Origin: Ceratothoa steindachneri
Lineage: Eukaryota > Arthropoda > Malacostraca > Isopoda > Cymothoidae
Length of the DNA stretch: 64,000 bases
Assembly (NCBI GenBank): GCA_963969495.1
Contig: OZ018327.1
Span: 30,883,175 to 30,947,174, forward strand
Reading direction: 5' to 3'
Under the pieces are notes generated by a model. It was not told the origin of the DNA. It did no database searches and worked only from the letters and a program-made list of their open reading frames with translations. This document shows positions 10,346 through 20,801 of the stretch, piece after piece; the stretch's first letter is position 1; each line of letters opens with the position of its first letter. The position numbers were made by a program, and so were the translations under genes.

Positions 10346-10850
10346 ATTTTACGCCCAGCCCAAGGGATGACTGACGACTGGGCAGGAGGAAAGGTGCCAA
10401 ATGACGGCAGCTGGCTTTCCGGCCTATTATTCACCTTTCGCAGAACGGGATACTGCGTTTGGTCACCATGCTTGGTAGTGTATAAAAAAACTCCCAAAAC
10501 TCCACAATATTAAAGATGCGTGGGTTCTCAGGGGACCCTCCAAATTTCATTTACCAGATAGAGCTTCCTTTGCTTTCCCAATGGACTGCCAAGCGCGAAG
10601 GCAGGTGGCCTATAATTGACCGGGAGCGGCTCGATAGGGCTCACCTCATTAGGGGAGTAAGGGATAAAAGGGCTCTTACCCACGAATCTCCTTGTCCTAC
10701 TTCCATGCATAAGTTTAGAAGGGGTAGAGTGGACCTGCCGCCCTTTCTTCCCCTCGAATAGGACCCGTAATGTCTTAGGGGAGGAAATGGAAGTTTCCCC
10801 CTTAGATGGATATGGTCCCTGAGGTGACCCAGCTCCAGACAGTAGGATAC
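10346..10850. other. GC-rich stretch, probably repeat-derived
   Basis: No motif-bearing frame. Composition and CpG content match the neighbouring LINE-A 5' sequences. Frames on both strands overlap extensively and appear to be chance open frames caused by GC richness. Confidence 0.35.
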
Positions 10851-11078
10851 TCCATGGGGTCGAACCCGGGCTCGGTGCCAAACACAGAAACCCGAGTCGG
10901 CCCGCCCCTGTGCAAGCTTATCCTTAAACGACTCGGGTGCCCCAAATGAGGGATCCGCTGCACTCCATGGGGTCAAACCCGGGCTCGGTGCCAAACACAG
11001 AACCCGAGTCCGCGCGCTCCTGTGCAAGCTTATCCTTAAACGGCTCGGGTCCCCCCCCCCCAAATGAGGGGTCCGCTG
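10851..11078 (-). repeat. 113-bp tandem repeat with pol III B-box-like motif
   Basis: Two units, 10851-10963 and 10964 to about 11078. Each begins TCCATGGGGTCRAACCCGGG and contains GTGCAAGCTTATCCTTAAACG. On the minus strand the first unit reads CGGGTTCGACCCC, which fits the RNA polymerase III B-box consensus GGTTCGANNCC; the second unit has one change (GGTTTGACCCC). I could not place a convincing A-box, so a tRNA-derived SINE is possible but unproven. Confidence 0.5.
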
Positions 11079-11204
11079 CCGTTTCAGTAAGCGAGCAAAG
11101 CAAAAATCGGCACGTCCGCCTCCGGTTGAAATCCCTGACAAAGCAAAATTGCAAGTGCGCAGAGCGGAGTCCCCTCATTCAGAGGTTACTTGGCGCTTTC
11201 GAGC

Positions 11205-12085
11205 CGCTAGCTTCGAAGGCTTTCTCGTTAGTCGCTCCACTGATGGCAGAGGAGAGACCTAGCTAGCGTGATTAGTAGAGAGCCGATGGTAACTCGTTTA
11301 TCGGGGAAAGAGGGGGGGGGCGCTTCTGGCAAATGCGTCGAATCCCTCCGAGGCAGCCATGATTAGTGCCCTTCGGACACTTGATGGCACGCTGCACTCT
11401 ACCATGAACTTCTCGCGGACTACTCCATAGATGACATCACCTTAGAGCTGGCCGACCATTGAGTGGTCAAAGTAGAACATGTGATGAGAAAATAGGAAGG
11501 GGGCTCGATACACACCCCTATTCTTGGTCACGTTCGACTCTTGACAAGGTCCCAGTCAGTGTGTGCCTGTTGGTATCGCTCCTGCGTGAAAGCATTCGTG
11601 ACAGTGCCACGGATGTGTTACTACTTCCACCGCTTCGGCCATACGAATCGCTCGTGTAGACGTGCAAAGTCGGTGTTACCCGAAATCTGTGTTACTCCAA
11701 GGCCACACACGATGTCCAAATTGTGTGTAGCCAAGTGTGTCCATTGCGGAGAGGCGCACACCGCTTCTTCGAAGCAATGTGGTATCTCCTCGAAAAGGAA
11801 ATCCTAGCCCTTTAAGCTCACGATCGTCTCTTATTTCGCGAGGCTAAGGACTTGGCTCTGGCGCGCCCAGCGCTGCGTGCGACTTCTTAAGCCTCAAAGT
11901 TAATAAAACGACATCCTCTATCCCTGGCCCCTCCAGACCTACGAGCGCGATCGTTTCCGAGCCCATTAGGAACCCTTCTGCGGCTTCTACTCACCTTGGT
12001 ACAGCTGGTGGCACAAAGGGTTCACACCCAGCCACGGCTAAACTCAGGGCTTATCTAACTTCCCCAGGCGTGACCGTTTCCCGAT
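11205..12085 (+). pseudogene. LINE-A ORF1 (gag-like nucleic-acid-binding protein), broken
   Basis: ORF1 of a non-LTR element binds the element RNA and forms ribonucleoprotein particles. Frameshifted pieces appear in order: a segment reading ALRTLDGTLHSTMN near 11360; VKVEHVMRK at about 11463-11490; PTPLFLVTFDS-like sequence near 11510; then zinc knuckles. The knuckles lie in an 88-codon open stretch (11541-11807): CYYFHRFGHTNRSC (one Cys of the usual CxxC changed to Phe) and CVHCGEAHTASSKQC. A Ser/Pro-rich tail continues towards 12085, where it abuts the 3' end of an oppositely oriented LINE-A copy. Homologous ORF1 fragments are at 27971-28400 and about 18950-19100, both minus strand. Confidence 0.7.
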
Positions 12086-13410
12086 TTTAGGAGCCCATCT
12101 GGCGACTGCCTACTTGGGCACAAGTCGCAGTACTCAACACAACCTACTACTAGATTATATTAAAAAGCAAATTAACTAAGTAAATGACTAAAAACAACGA
12201 TAAAAAGACAAAGGTTAAAAAAAAGAAAAGGCAATAAGATGGAAGCAGATTCCGCTGGCGAGGGTAGGCCTGCCTCCCCTGTCGAAGCAACATACGACCT
12301 ACAACAGTCAAATAAAGTGGCGTAGGCCAGCCTCCTCCAAAAAGTCATATAATCTACAAGCCTGTACATGAACCAGTCCAGAGTAAAAGGGACAAGCGCT
12401 AGACAACCCGCTCATTAAGTTACCGCGACAAGTAACGAGCGCAAAGATCACCTAGACTGGGACATTCAACAAGAATGGGCCGAACAGTCTGGGGGACAAC
12501 GCAGTCGCCAAAATAAGGGGGAAGCAAACGCTCCGGTCAAATGGCGGTGCGTCCAATTCGGAGACGACAGAAAGCAACTGGAAGCCGCCGCGGTATTCGA
12601 GGGTAGGTCTATGGGAAGAGTCGCGCCACAATGGCACGCAAGTTTAAGTTCCCCTCGACCGTCTCCCATCTTCTTTGTCAAACAGCCAGGCAATCGGTGT
12701 GAGGAAGAGAAAAACGCTGGTCTGGTCGCCCAGTCCTCGCAAACTCTTTGGCGGCATCATTGGCCACAATTCTTACATGTCCAGGAACCAAGCAGAAGAT
12801 CATCTCGACATCAACCCGGCTCACCAAACCCGTGGCATCATAGATATCGCGAACCAAAGAATGCGGATTCTGATGCGACGAGAACGCTCGGGACACTTTG
12901 TGAGTCACTATAAATCTCAATCTGGTCTCCGATACGGGCATGTCGCGTTATCTCCCGTACCGAGCGGCATATTGCAACCAGCTCGGTCGTGAAGACAGAC
13001 ACAGCGCCTGGTAGTCCCCCTGAGTGGATACGGCGTGACAACCGACCCTCTCTTGAGACTTGGAGCCATCCGTATATACTGACACTGTTCCAGCGTGACT
13101 CGAAGTGTGCTCCAAAAAGTCTTAACGCAATACTCACGGCGCTGTAAAGCTTTGAGAGCAGAGGTGTGGTGACAAATGGTCAAAGATTGTACCCTCCAGG
13201 GTGGCGTCCTGGGCAGAACCAGGGGCGCCACCGACCCAAGAGGTATACCAAACTCTGAAGTTTCCTAGCCCTAAACCCAAAGGGCTTAGGGTATGACTGG
13301 CATCTCTCGGCAGCATAGGCACATTCGAGTTCAGCTACGGATGTAGTGAGAGCTGTTGGAGAGACTGGGAGGCGCCTGTCTTGCGCGTACAGGCGAATAA
13401 TTCACTGCAT
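12086..13410 (-). mobile_element. LINE-A copy A: RNase H region to 3' end
   Basis: The 3' terminus is the sequence beginning at about 12090 (GCCCATCTGGCGACT on the plus strand); the plus strand continues CACAAGTCGC, so the first 3' hairpin is preserved. Inside, the frame at 12838-13137 contains GDQIEIYSDSQS of RNase H, and 12678-12941 contains the downstream VPGHVRIV segment in another frame. Several frameshifts and stops break the ORF. RNase H removes template RNA during element synthesis; this copy is dead. It has no poly(A) at its border, so the tail was lost or the border was rearranged. Confidence 0.7.
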
Positions 13411-13429
13411 ATATTATTGGCAGGGGACT

Positions 13430-13960
13430 TTTTGACGGCCGACTAAAGCGGCCCCGACATTGTTAGTAAACCGGGATATACTGTGTGTCTTGACCCCTGA
13501 GATTGACAACCTTAAGAACGAATGTTCTACACCGATGTGTCGTACAAGCTGGGAAACGAAGCACTCGTCACAATAAGGCAAGAGAGACCGCAATGGCACG
13601 AAACTATATTGCAGGTGGACAACCATCTTCTTTGACATGCGATCCAAAAGGATGACTTGATCCCTGCCATGTAGCCAGGGTGGTGGATAGCAAAGCGCTG
13701 GTGCGGTGTCCCAGTACTTACAAAATGCTCGGTTCCATAATTTCCCGTAATCATACTCTACAGGAACCCAGCAGGAGATAATCTAGACATCTGCCAGCTC
13801 GCAGCAGCAGTGCCGTCATGGATAGGTCGAACCAGGATACAGGATGTGTTGGACATTCCAATGCCTCGAGGGCACTCACTGAATTGATATATATCACGAT
13901 CCGGTTTCCGAACTGAACACGAACAATCTACTGTACCGAGAAGTATATTTCAACCAGGTC
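13430..13960 (-). mobile_element. LINE-A copy B: RNase H region fragment
   Basis: Nucleotide similarity to copy A (12640-12960) and to 19900-20200 is plain: CAGGAACCCAGCAGGAGATA, GTCCCAGTACTTACAAAATG and the run ending ATCACGATCCGGTTTCCGAA. The coding frame is broken in several places. The 3' end is missing. Confidence 0.6.
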
Positions 13961-13979
13961 AAACAAGTGGCAGCCGCCC

Positions 13980-14458
13980 AATTCTAATGGATTCTTAGTG
14001 GCCCGAAAAAAAGTCAAGAGGCGTGGGGGGCACTCAATAAACATGGAAAAAAAGCAAAGGATTAGAAGAAAACAGTACAACACACAGAGACGCACACTTA
14101 AATTACGGGCATACAACACACATTCTAAAAACAAGGGCGGCTGGGGCAATAAACAAATGACATGCGCCAGCCGCAGGGGAGGGCACAGATAAAAGAATAA
14201 ACCTAACCACAAAAATGGAAAGAATTTATAAAAGGGATAAAACTCCACTTCGTGATAGAAATGTAAGGAGGACCAAAGTGTCCTCTGATAAAATAAAGCC
14301 AAGTAGAGCAGGGAAGGCGACGCCAGAAAGGGTAGGGAAGCAAGGCGGGGACAAACTACTAGAATGTGAGCCATAGACGGCTCGCCACCAGAAAAGGGAC
14401 AATTCAGCCTCCACCCGAAACTAAATAGCCATGGGTGAGTCGCGTGTGCCCAATTCAC
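13980..14458 (-). pseudogene. LINE ORF2 C-terminus and 3' UTR, second family or diverged copy
   Basis: A 176-codon open frame begins MNWAHATHPWLFSFGW and then SMAHILVVCPRLAS, the H-x4-C half of the C-terminal CCHC knuckle that ends many LINE ORF2 proteins. The first two cysteines are only partly kept (CPFS). The rest of the frame is hydrophobic and T-rich and looks like a translated 3' untranslated region, ending near 13980 with GGGCCACTAAGAATCC. This tail differs from the hairpin tail of LINE-A, so it may be another family. Confidence 0.5.
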
Positions 14459-15764
14459 AACCGGCAGAGTCGCTGAGAGCTAGAGGACCAGGAAGGGACA
14501 GAGCGTTTAATAAGGGATAGCTTAGAAGGGGGTAACGAATTCCACTCTCTCTGCCACAAACAAAAGACATACGCCTTCGATGGGGGGCCGAGCGGGAGCC
14601 TCGGTGCCCGGGACCCCCCCCAACAGAACGGCCCCCTGTAACGGGGGCATTTCTAACCAGCCACGAGCGAATCCGTAAAACCAAAGCGTGGGTGGACCGG
14701 GAATGGCTAAAAACAAGATCTGAAGAATTGATGGATAAAATCCAATTTAATGGCAAAAGAATGGCAGTCAAATCTGCGGTAAAAACGGATGCTATAGGAG
14801 GGCGGGCGTACCCAACAGACTGTAGAGGACACCGCAGCCGCCCCAGCACCGAGGTCCGACTTCGAGCGGTCGTTATAGATGGAACGCTGGTGAGCATGAG
14901 AACACGCATGGTCAAGAAACGCACTTTAATAGACCCTTTAAAATTAACGCGATTAAGTAGCCTATATGCTATATTTAAAAAAAAAACACGCAAGAATTAT
15001 CTGTATCTAGAAGACGTTGGATGTTCGCTTTTAACTAACGGTTATTCACGCATGCGCGTAAACTGTCGAGCGCTCACGATGAAACGTTTACTGGTAAGTA
15101 TATCATATGAAAGGGAGAGTGCGCAACTATCTTTAATCTGCCTTCACACCACAAATAATAATAATCAGCAGGTAAAGATATTTTTGTGGCAGGACGTTTT
15201 ATCCTGGGTAACACCTATATACAATAGAGGAAGCAAGAAAGTCCATCTCCCTGTTCAGATTTGGAGCTCGAACGCAATACTCCTACTGCTGTAGAAACTT
15301 GGGAATTTCCTTGTCCCAAAACAAAAGGAATACATTGATTGGCATCTCAAGGTGAGAAAGATAACCTGGAGAATGGTCGCGGGTGAAAAGAGCTGTTGCC
15401 AACAGAGGCAAAAGACCAACATGCGAATACAAACACCAGATGGAGAGCTGTGCGGTGGATCGAGTCTACCTACCGCAATTGGCGTATTCATCCTGTACTA
15501 TAGTTTGCAGGCCAGTTTGGCCCATTTAAGGACTATGACACGTCATGTATTATTGTAAACTACACAGGATCGCAAGCCCATAGGAATTGGCACCTAATGG
15601 AAATAAAAAGGGGGAAACTGTTAGAATACAGAAAATTGGCATTGTGGGAAGTGGTTTGTGAGAGTAGAGAGAAGTGTAATGAACTTAGATGTTAAATGTT
15701 TGAGATTGGCTAATTTTAGGAAAACCTTATCTTTTGGCACAGTTGTTCTAATAGTTTTGGAATA
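14459..15764. other. Intergenic, one unassigned 200-codon frame
   Basis: GC-rich at the left (14560-14900), AT-rich at the right. The plus-strand frame 14692-15294 is open for 200 codons, is basic, and matches no domain I know; it spans a clear composition change, so it is probably fortuitous. A minus-strand frame of 190 codons overlaps it. No transposon borders are seen until the mariner at 15765. Confidence 0.35.
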
Positions 15765-16644
15765 CGAGGAGCGGTCAATAAGTTTTGCGAATCGGTAGGG
15801 CAAAACAGAGAAAGGGGGATGGCTGTTTGTGGGGGTGTTAGGACCAGTTATGGCAAGTCAGGACCTGCAGCCGCACGCTCCTGCCTCGTCTATTTAAGAA
15901 GCAGTAGCTGATCGCAGATCATCAGTCACAATTTTTTCAACAATGGAGAAGGTTGAGCACCGCGCAGTGATCAAATTTTTTAACAAGGAAGGCAAGAATG
16001 TAAAAAGAGATCCATGAACGCATGGTTGCAGTGTGCACCGACACCGCCCCTTCCTATGCAACCATTGCTCGCTGGAATAGGGAGTTCTGCCATGGTCGTG
16101 AGACCCTTGAACATGACCCCCGTCAGACGTGACCAATGAGGACAATGTGGAGAGGAGGATCCTCGAAAATCGAAGAAATCAAGCGAGAACTTGGAATATC
16201 ACATGGAAGTGTTATCAACATCCACGACAATTTGGCCATGACCAAGGTCTCTTGCCCGTTGGGTCCCTAGAAACCTCACACCCCATGATCGACTTCAACA
16301 TCGTTAAAGTCCACAAGGCCAGAGTTGCACAATCTGTCCTGCGCGAGTGTGGATTTGAAGAGCTCAACCATCCCCCCTACAATCCAGATCTGGCCCCCAG
16401 CGACTACTTTTTATTCCGCCAGCTCAAGGCTGCACTCCGTGGACGCCGGTTTGGGGACGATGAAGATGTCCAGCTCGCCGTCCAGGAGTGGATTGAACAG
16501 CAGTTGGGAGATTTCTGGTTGTCGGGAATTTGAAGCCTCAGAGACAAGTGGCGCAAGTGCATTGAAGTCGAGGGTAGTTATATTGAAAAATAATAAAACA
16601 CCTTTCCTTATATCCGAATTGCAAAACTTATTGACCGCCCTTCG
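15765..16644 (+). mobile_element. Mariner deletion derivative, copy 1 (880 bp)
   Basis: The left end CGAGGAGCGGTCAATAAG and the reversed right end CGAAGGGCGGTCAATAAG share GGTCAATAAGTTTTGC. TA flanks at 15763-15764 and 16645-16646. At 880 bp it is about 0.4 kb shorter than a normal 1.3-kb mariner. The terminal repeats differ from the intact mariner at 8700, so this is a separate mariner lineage. Confidence 0.88.
15943..16593 (+). pseudogene. Mariner transposase lacking the catalytic core
   Basis: Starts at an ATG (MEKVEHRAVIKFF) and preserves the N-terminal helix-turn-helix region, with frameshifts (AATGTAAAAAGAG has an extra A compared with copy 2). After the sequence corresponding to WVPRNLTPHDR it jumps directly to VAQSVLRECGFEELNHPP and NPDLAPSDYFLF, so the first two catalytic aspartates (GDE and DNA boxes) are deleted and only the third (PSD) remains. 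The last part contains QEWIEQQLGDFW and ends KCIEVEGSYIEK-like. It cannot catalyse transposition. Confidence 0.85.
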
Positions 16645-16646
16645 TA

Positions 16647-17459
16647 TTTCGGAGACAAATTTATTGAAAATTAAATTAGTGATTTGAAAGAAATCCCTAA
16701 ATAAGTTATTTCTTCATGAAAAGCTAACCTGAAGTGACTAGGAGAGCTACTGAAAAAATGAGTACCCAGTTTGCTGCTGGTAGATTTTCTAAAAATTGAT
16801 GTATCAGAAGCCAAAGTTACGGACATTAACACCAGAGATGATTTTTTTTTTTTTTACCATTCTGTTTCCATTGAATACTATATATTTGGATGTTGCTTAA
16901 TAAAATTAAGAAGGGAGCATGTTGTGCTTGAAAATCGGGAAACAATCAATGGATCTTTTTAAAAGATCGATTTGAATTGTGAAGGACAGCTTTCAAGCAA
17001 ATGTGTTTCATGGTGGTAAAAGGCAGTTGGCAAAGGAGACCCAATGGAGAACCTTTGTTAAACAGAAAAATGATATCAACCTCAGCCAGCTTTAAAATGC
17101 TAAGCAATAGTTGCTAAGATAAACCTCAAAATTCACTCATAAATGTGAGAGAATATGCAATAATAATTGTTTCTTGTGCCAAAATAATAATAAATAACGC
17201 TTCCACATCGATTGAAGCCATAAAAGAATCCCTGAGGCGGAGTTGAACATTTTGCAAAATCGCAAGTCACGCCAAGTGAAATTATAATGAGGTTATTTTA
17301 TTACCTTAACTTCATTGTTTGTTTTTAATTCTTAATATTGATTAATGTGTAGTAAAGAAATATTTTTGCCTATTTTAATGGTTTCCCTTTCATTTTCCTG
17401 GTTTATTTAATTTAAACATTTATTCAATGTATTTTAATAACTTTGGTGTTAATATTTTG
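16647..17459. other. Intergenic, AT-rich, nothing recognised
   Basis: Short frames only; a T tract at 16842-16855. Confidence 0.5.
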
Positions 17460-17540
17460 TCTCCTCTCTTTAGTGACTGATGATGGTCCAGAGGTGTAAA
17501 ACATCAGGCAAATAAATGTTAAGACACATTTCCTGGGTCT

Positions 17541-17601
<61 letters not shown>
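17460..17601 (+). mobile_element. Possible Penelope-like 3' tail with (TA)n
   Basis: TGATGATGGTCCAGAGGTG and ATAAATGTTAAGACAC followed by a (TA)n run (17545-17601) resembles the untranslated 3' end of Penelope-like elements, in which a similar sequence lies just before a TA repeat (compare the reversed arrangement at 63427-63600). No coding part is visible upstream. This is pattern recognition only. Confidence 0.35.
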
Positions 17602-17604
<3 letters not shown>

Positions 17605-17689
17605 CCCCCCACATGAGGCCAGCCTCGTTAAAAAAAAAACAAACAATAAAGAGTGCATATCAATAAGGAATGCAGATATGAGCTAAGAT

Positions 17690-17940
17690 ATGCCTTAACA
17701 ACCCGACGAGGCGTAATGGCAACTTTGAACCAGAGGATGGTAGTATACCAGCCTCCTCCAAAAAGTAAGCCAGTCCAGAGTACTAGAGACAAAGGGTAGC
17801 GACCCTGCTAGTCCCGGTACTGGGACAGTCAACATAAGCGAAGATCACCAAGAGTGAGACACTCAACAAGAATGTGCCGAGGTATAGGGTGCAGTGCCAG
17901 TTCAAGGTACCGGCAACTCGGGCAGTTCCTGCGGCGCCAT
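17690..17940 (-). mobile_element. LINE-A fragment (3' part)
   Basis: CAACAAGAATGTGCCGA, TACTGGGACAGTCAAC and GCCTCCTCCAAAAAGT match the corresponding positions of the 19334 and 12086 copies. No complete domain is present. Confidence 0.55.
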
Positions 17941-18013
17941 TAAGGATCTGCCCCCAACCCAAAGGATTTTTTTTTTAATCTGACATTTTTAAGATGGATA
18001 AAAAGCAGGATCA

Positions 18014-18019
18014 TTATAT

Positions 18020-18086
<67 letters not shown>

Positions 18087-18098
18087 TGTGTGTGTGTG
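18014..18098. repeat. (TA)n with terminal (GT)n
   Basis: About 70 bp of TA alternation followed by GTGTGTGTGTGTGTG. Confidence 0.95.
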
Positions 18099-18099
18099 A

Positions 18100-18498
18100 C
18101 TTAAGACAGCTATTAATTCTTTATCAGAAAGATTTGAACAGTAATAACATTCTAATAACACATGGACATTTTTAAATGACCTAAAAAATCTACCTGATTA
18201 TATAAAGTTTCTAATAGAAGCCACTCGCTTCATAAACACTAAGTTACAGGAGGTGATGCCAAATTTGTGGGTTGCATTAAGAATAATGCTTAGAATACCT
18301 ATTACTGTGGCCGCTAGAGAGAGAAGCTTTAGCAAACTAAAGTTTACAAAAACAAATACACGGTCATCTATGTCTCAAGACAGATTAATTCTTTGTCAAT
18401 TTTCTCTATAGAAAATGACATTGCAAAGAATATACAGATAGAAATTGGCATGAAAAGATTTGCTGATGTAAAGGCTAGGCAAAAATGTTTCAGGTAGG
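18100..18498 (+). pseudogene. hAT (ZMYM1-like) transposase C-terminus
   Basis: One frame reads TAINSLSERFEQ, then (after stops) PNLWVALRIMLRIPITVA and RERSFSKLKFTKTNTRSSMS. This is the C-terminal hAT dimerisation region of the ZMYM1/DUF4371-like group. A frameshift at about 18407 moves the rest, SIENDIAKNIQ, into another frame, which ends at 18498. The catalytic N-terminal half is absent. Confidence 0.75.
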
Positions 18499-18639
18499 CT
18501 GATTGTTCATGCTGTCCAAAACCCAGGTTGAAAAAACAACAACAAACTATTTAAAAACCCAGGTAATGAACTCATTTCTATTATTCTATATTTTTTTTCC
18601 TTGTGGAAATTTGTAGAATTATACTTAAAAAGGGTACAG

Positions 18640-19333
18640 GCAGCCATAGGGGCGGGCCTGCTGGCGACCGACGCAATCGTCGGAGTAAGGTGCAGGGGGA
18701 AGTGTGCCATCAAATGACTATGAATCCCGCGAGTGGGCCGGCACCATTTCAAAGACGATAGAAAACCGCCGAAGCATTTGGGGATAGGTCACGGAAATTC
18801 GCGTCTCGATTGCACAACCCAGTCCTCATCGGCCATCTCCGATCTTCTTTGTCATGCAATTGCGCTGCTCAATCCTCGCAATCACTACATGTCCAGTAAT
18901 AGAAGATAAGTAGTACCCGAAGAGTTTCCTCAAATAAACTACTCCGTCAGCCTCACCGGCGTGACATTAAGTGTCCGAAGGGGATTAATCATGGCCGCCT
19001 CAGAAGACCGACGAATTAACAGAAGGTTCGTGTCCGAGAAACGTGTCACCTTCGGCTAACATCTGTGGAGCGACTAACTAACCAGAAAGCGTTTCAAGCC
19101 AGACAGGGCTCATAAACGTCATGGTCTCTGAAGGAGGGACCCCGAAGTAAGCGAGGCTCCGCTCAGCGGGTTTCGGGGAGACACCGTCGAGATCAACTGC
19201 GGAAGGTGAACGGTTGGCGACTGAAGGAGGCGCCGGGATTGGGAATACAGAAGAGCAAGTGGCATCTCCATAACATCAATAAGTAGGCTCTCGATTAGGG
19301 AAGTGTGGAAGGCACCGGTCGCCAGGATGATGA
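18640..19333 (-). mobile_element. LINE-A copy D, interrupted by copy E
   Basis: 18640-18930 matches the RNase H to 3' region, about 18950-19100 matches ORF1 (minus-strand form of the 11340-11400 ORF1 sequence), and 19180-19333 matches the segment upstream of RNase H (compare 27440-27590). The right edge, GGAAGGCACCGGTCGCCAGG, is directly followed by the poly(T) of copy E, so E inserted into D. The mixed order means D is itself rearranged. Confidence 0.55.
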
Positions 19334-19558
19334 TTTTTTTTTTTAAGGAGGCTATCTGGCGACTTGGGCATAAGTCGCTGCAATCAAACAGCCTAGCTAT
19401 AGGCTACTTTAAAATAAGAATATGAAAAGGAAACGACGATAAAAAGGGAAGATGAACACAATTAGGAAGCAAGCTTCAGCGTCGGGGGGAGGTCCGCCTC
19501 CCCCCGGCGCAGGAGCGTGCGACATACAAAAAAACAACAATAATAAAACAAAACCTAG

Positions 19559-20690
19559 TTACATAAAAGGGAGAAGGCCGGCCTCCCCCCAAAAGTCTAC
19601 AAGTCCACCAGTCAATGCGCAGGCAGTCGTCCCGAGTACAAGGGACAGGCGGTAGCGACCCTGTCCATCCCGGGACAGGTAACGTGCGTGAAGATCGCCC
19701 AGACTGGGACATTCAACAAGAATGTGCCGAACAGTCTGAGGGACAACGCAGTCTTCACAGTATGGCGCTGGCGCGCGCTCCATCAAATGGCGGTGCGTCC
19801 CGCGAATGTGCCCAATTCGGAGACGACAGAAAGCAACCTGAAGCCTTCGCAGCATTGGGGGGTAGGTCGATGGGAACAGTAGCGGCGCAATGGCAGCCCG
19901 AAGAGCTGCCCGTATTCTGGCTATGCAGTCGGTGTGAGGAAGAGCAAAACGCTGGTCCGGTCGCAGTCCTCACGGACTCTTTGGCGCCCTCATTCCCCGC
20001 AATTCCTACATGTCCAGGAACCCAGCATAAGATAATCTCGACATCCGCCCGGCTCGCCAAACCCGTGGCGTCACGAATATCGCGAACCAGGGGATGCGGA
20101 GATTCCAATGCCGAGAGAGCACCCAGGGCGCTTTGTGAGTCGCTATAGATCACAATCCGGTCTCCGAACCGGGCACGTCGTGTAATCTCCCGTACCGAGT
20201 GATGTATTGCAAGCCATCCGTATACACTGGCACGGTTCCAGCGCAATACAAGCTTTGGGAGCAGAGGCGTGGCGACAAATAGCCAAATGTGGTACCGTCC
20301 AGGGCAGAACCAGGGAGGACACCGGCCCGAGAGCTCTCGAAGGAGTTTCCTGGCCCTAAACACAAAGGGCTTAGGGTATGACTGGCGTCTCACGGCGGCA
20401 TAGGCACCGTCGAAATCAGCTGCGAATGCAGTGAGAGCTGCTCTCAATGGGGGAAGTGCGGAAGGCACCGGTCGCCAGGAGAAGGCCGGTGTGGTGGATC
20501 GAGTCCACCTGCCGCAATAAATGCTCGGCTGTGGATGCATTAAACTCGCATTCATAGTCGAGCTTCGAACGAACAAAGGATCGATAAAAAAGTAAGGCAG
20601 CAACCCAGGTGTGGAACAAACAATTTCCATGGCGAGGGTACAGGAGGTCCTAAGGCTGTGAAAAAGGCTCCCAGGTGAGGCGTCGGTCAA
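19559..20690 (-). pseudogene. LINE-A ORF2: connection, RNase H and CCHC end
   Basis: Two overlapping frames make up the end of ORF2. The 311-codon frame (19755-20690) contains DRIVIYSDSQSALGAL and ILCWVPGHVGIAGNEGA, the RNase H core with a catalytic Asp in DSQSAL; the last Asp of the usual GNExAD motif reads Lys (GNEGAKE). The 98-codon frame (19559-19855) holds CRLRIGHIRGTHRHLM and CEDCVVPQTVRHILVEC, a C-x2-C-x7-H-x4-C knuckle. The upstream sequence KLDYECEF and HHTGLLLATGAFRTSP (20416-20619, a third frame) is the connection region typical of RNase H-bearing LINEs. At least two frameshifts inactivate it. Confidence 0.8.
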
Positions 20691-20801
20691 AAAAAAAAAA
20701 AAAGATCAAGGAAACTGTGCGAATCTACCACTTCCAGGCGAACTCAGTTTATCACAAGACCGGGTCGGCGCGGATGGCGGCAGAAGTGCACCATCCTAGG
20801 C

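Noticed and set aside
10528..11266. Several overlapping 80-166 codon frames on both strands
   Set aside because: GC-rich tandem repeat DNA keeps frames open; they overlap each other and contain no domain.
17424..18161. Frames made of repeated Ile-Tyr
   Set aside because: Translations of (TA)n microsatellites, as also at 1583-1783, 7944-8216 and 63402-63596.
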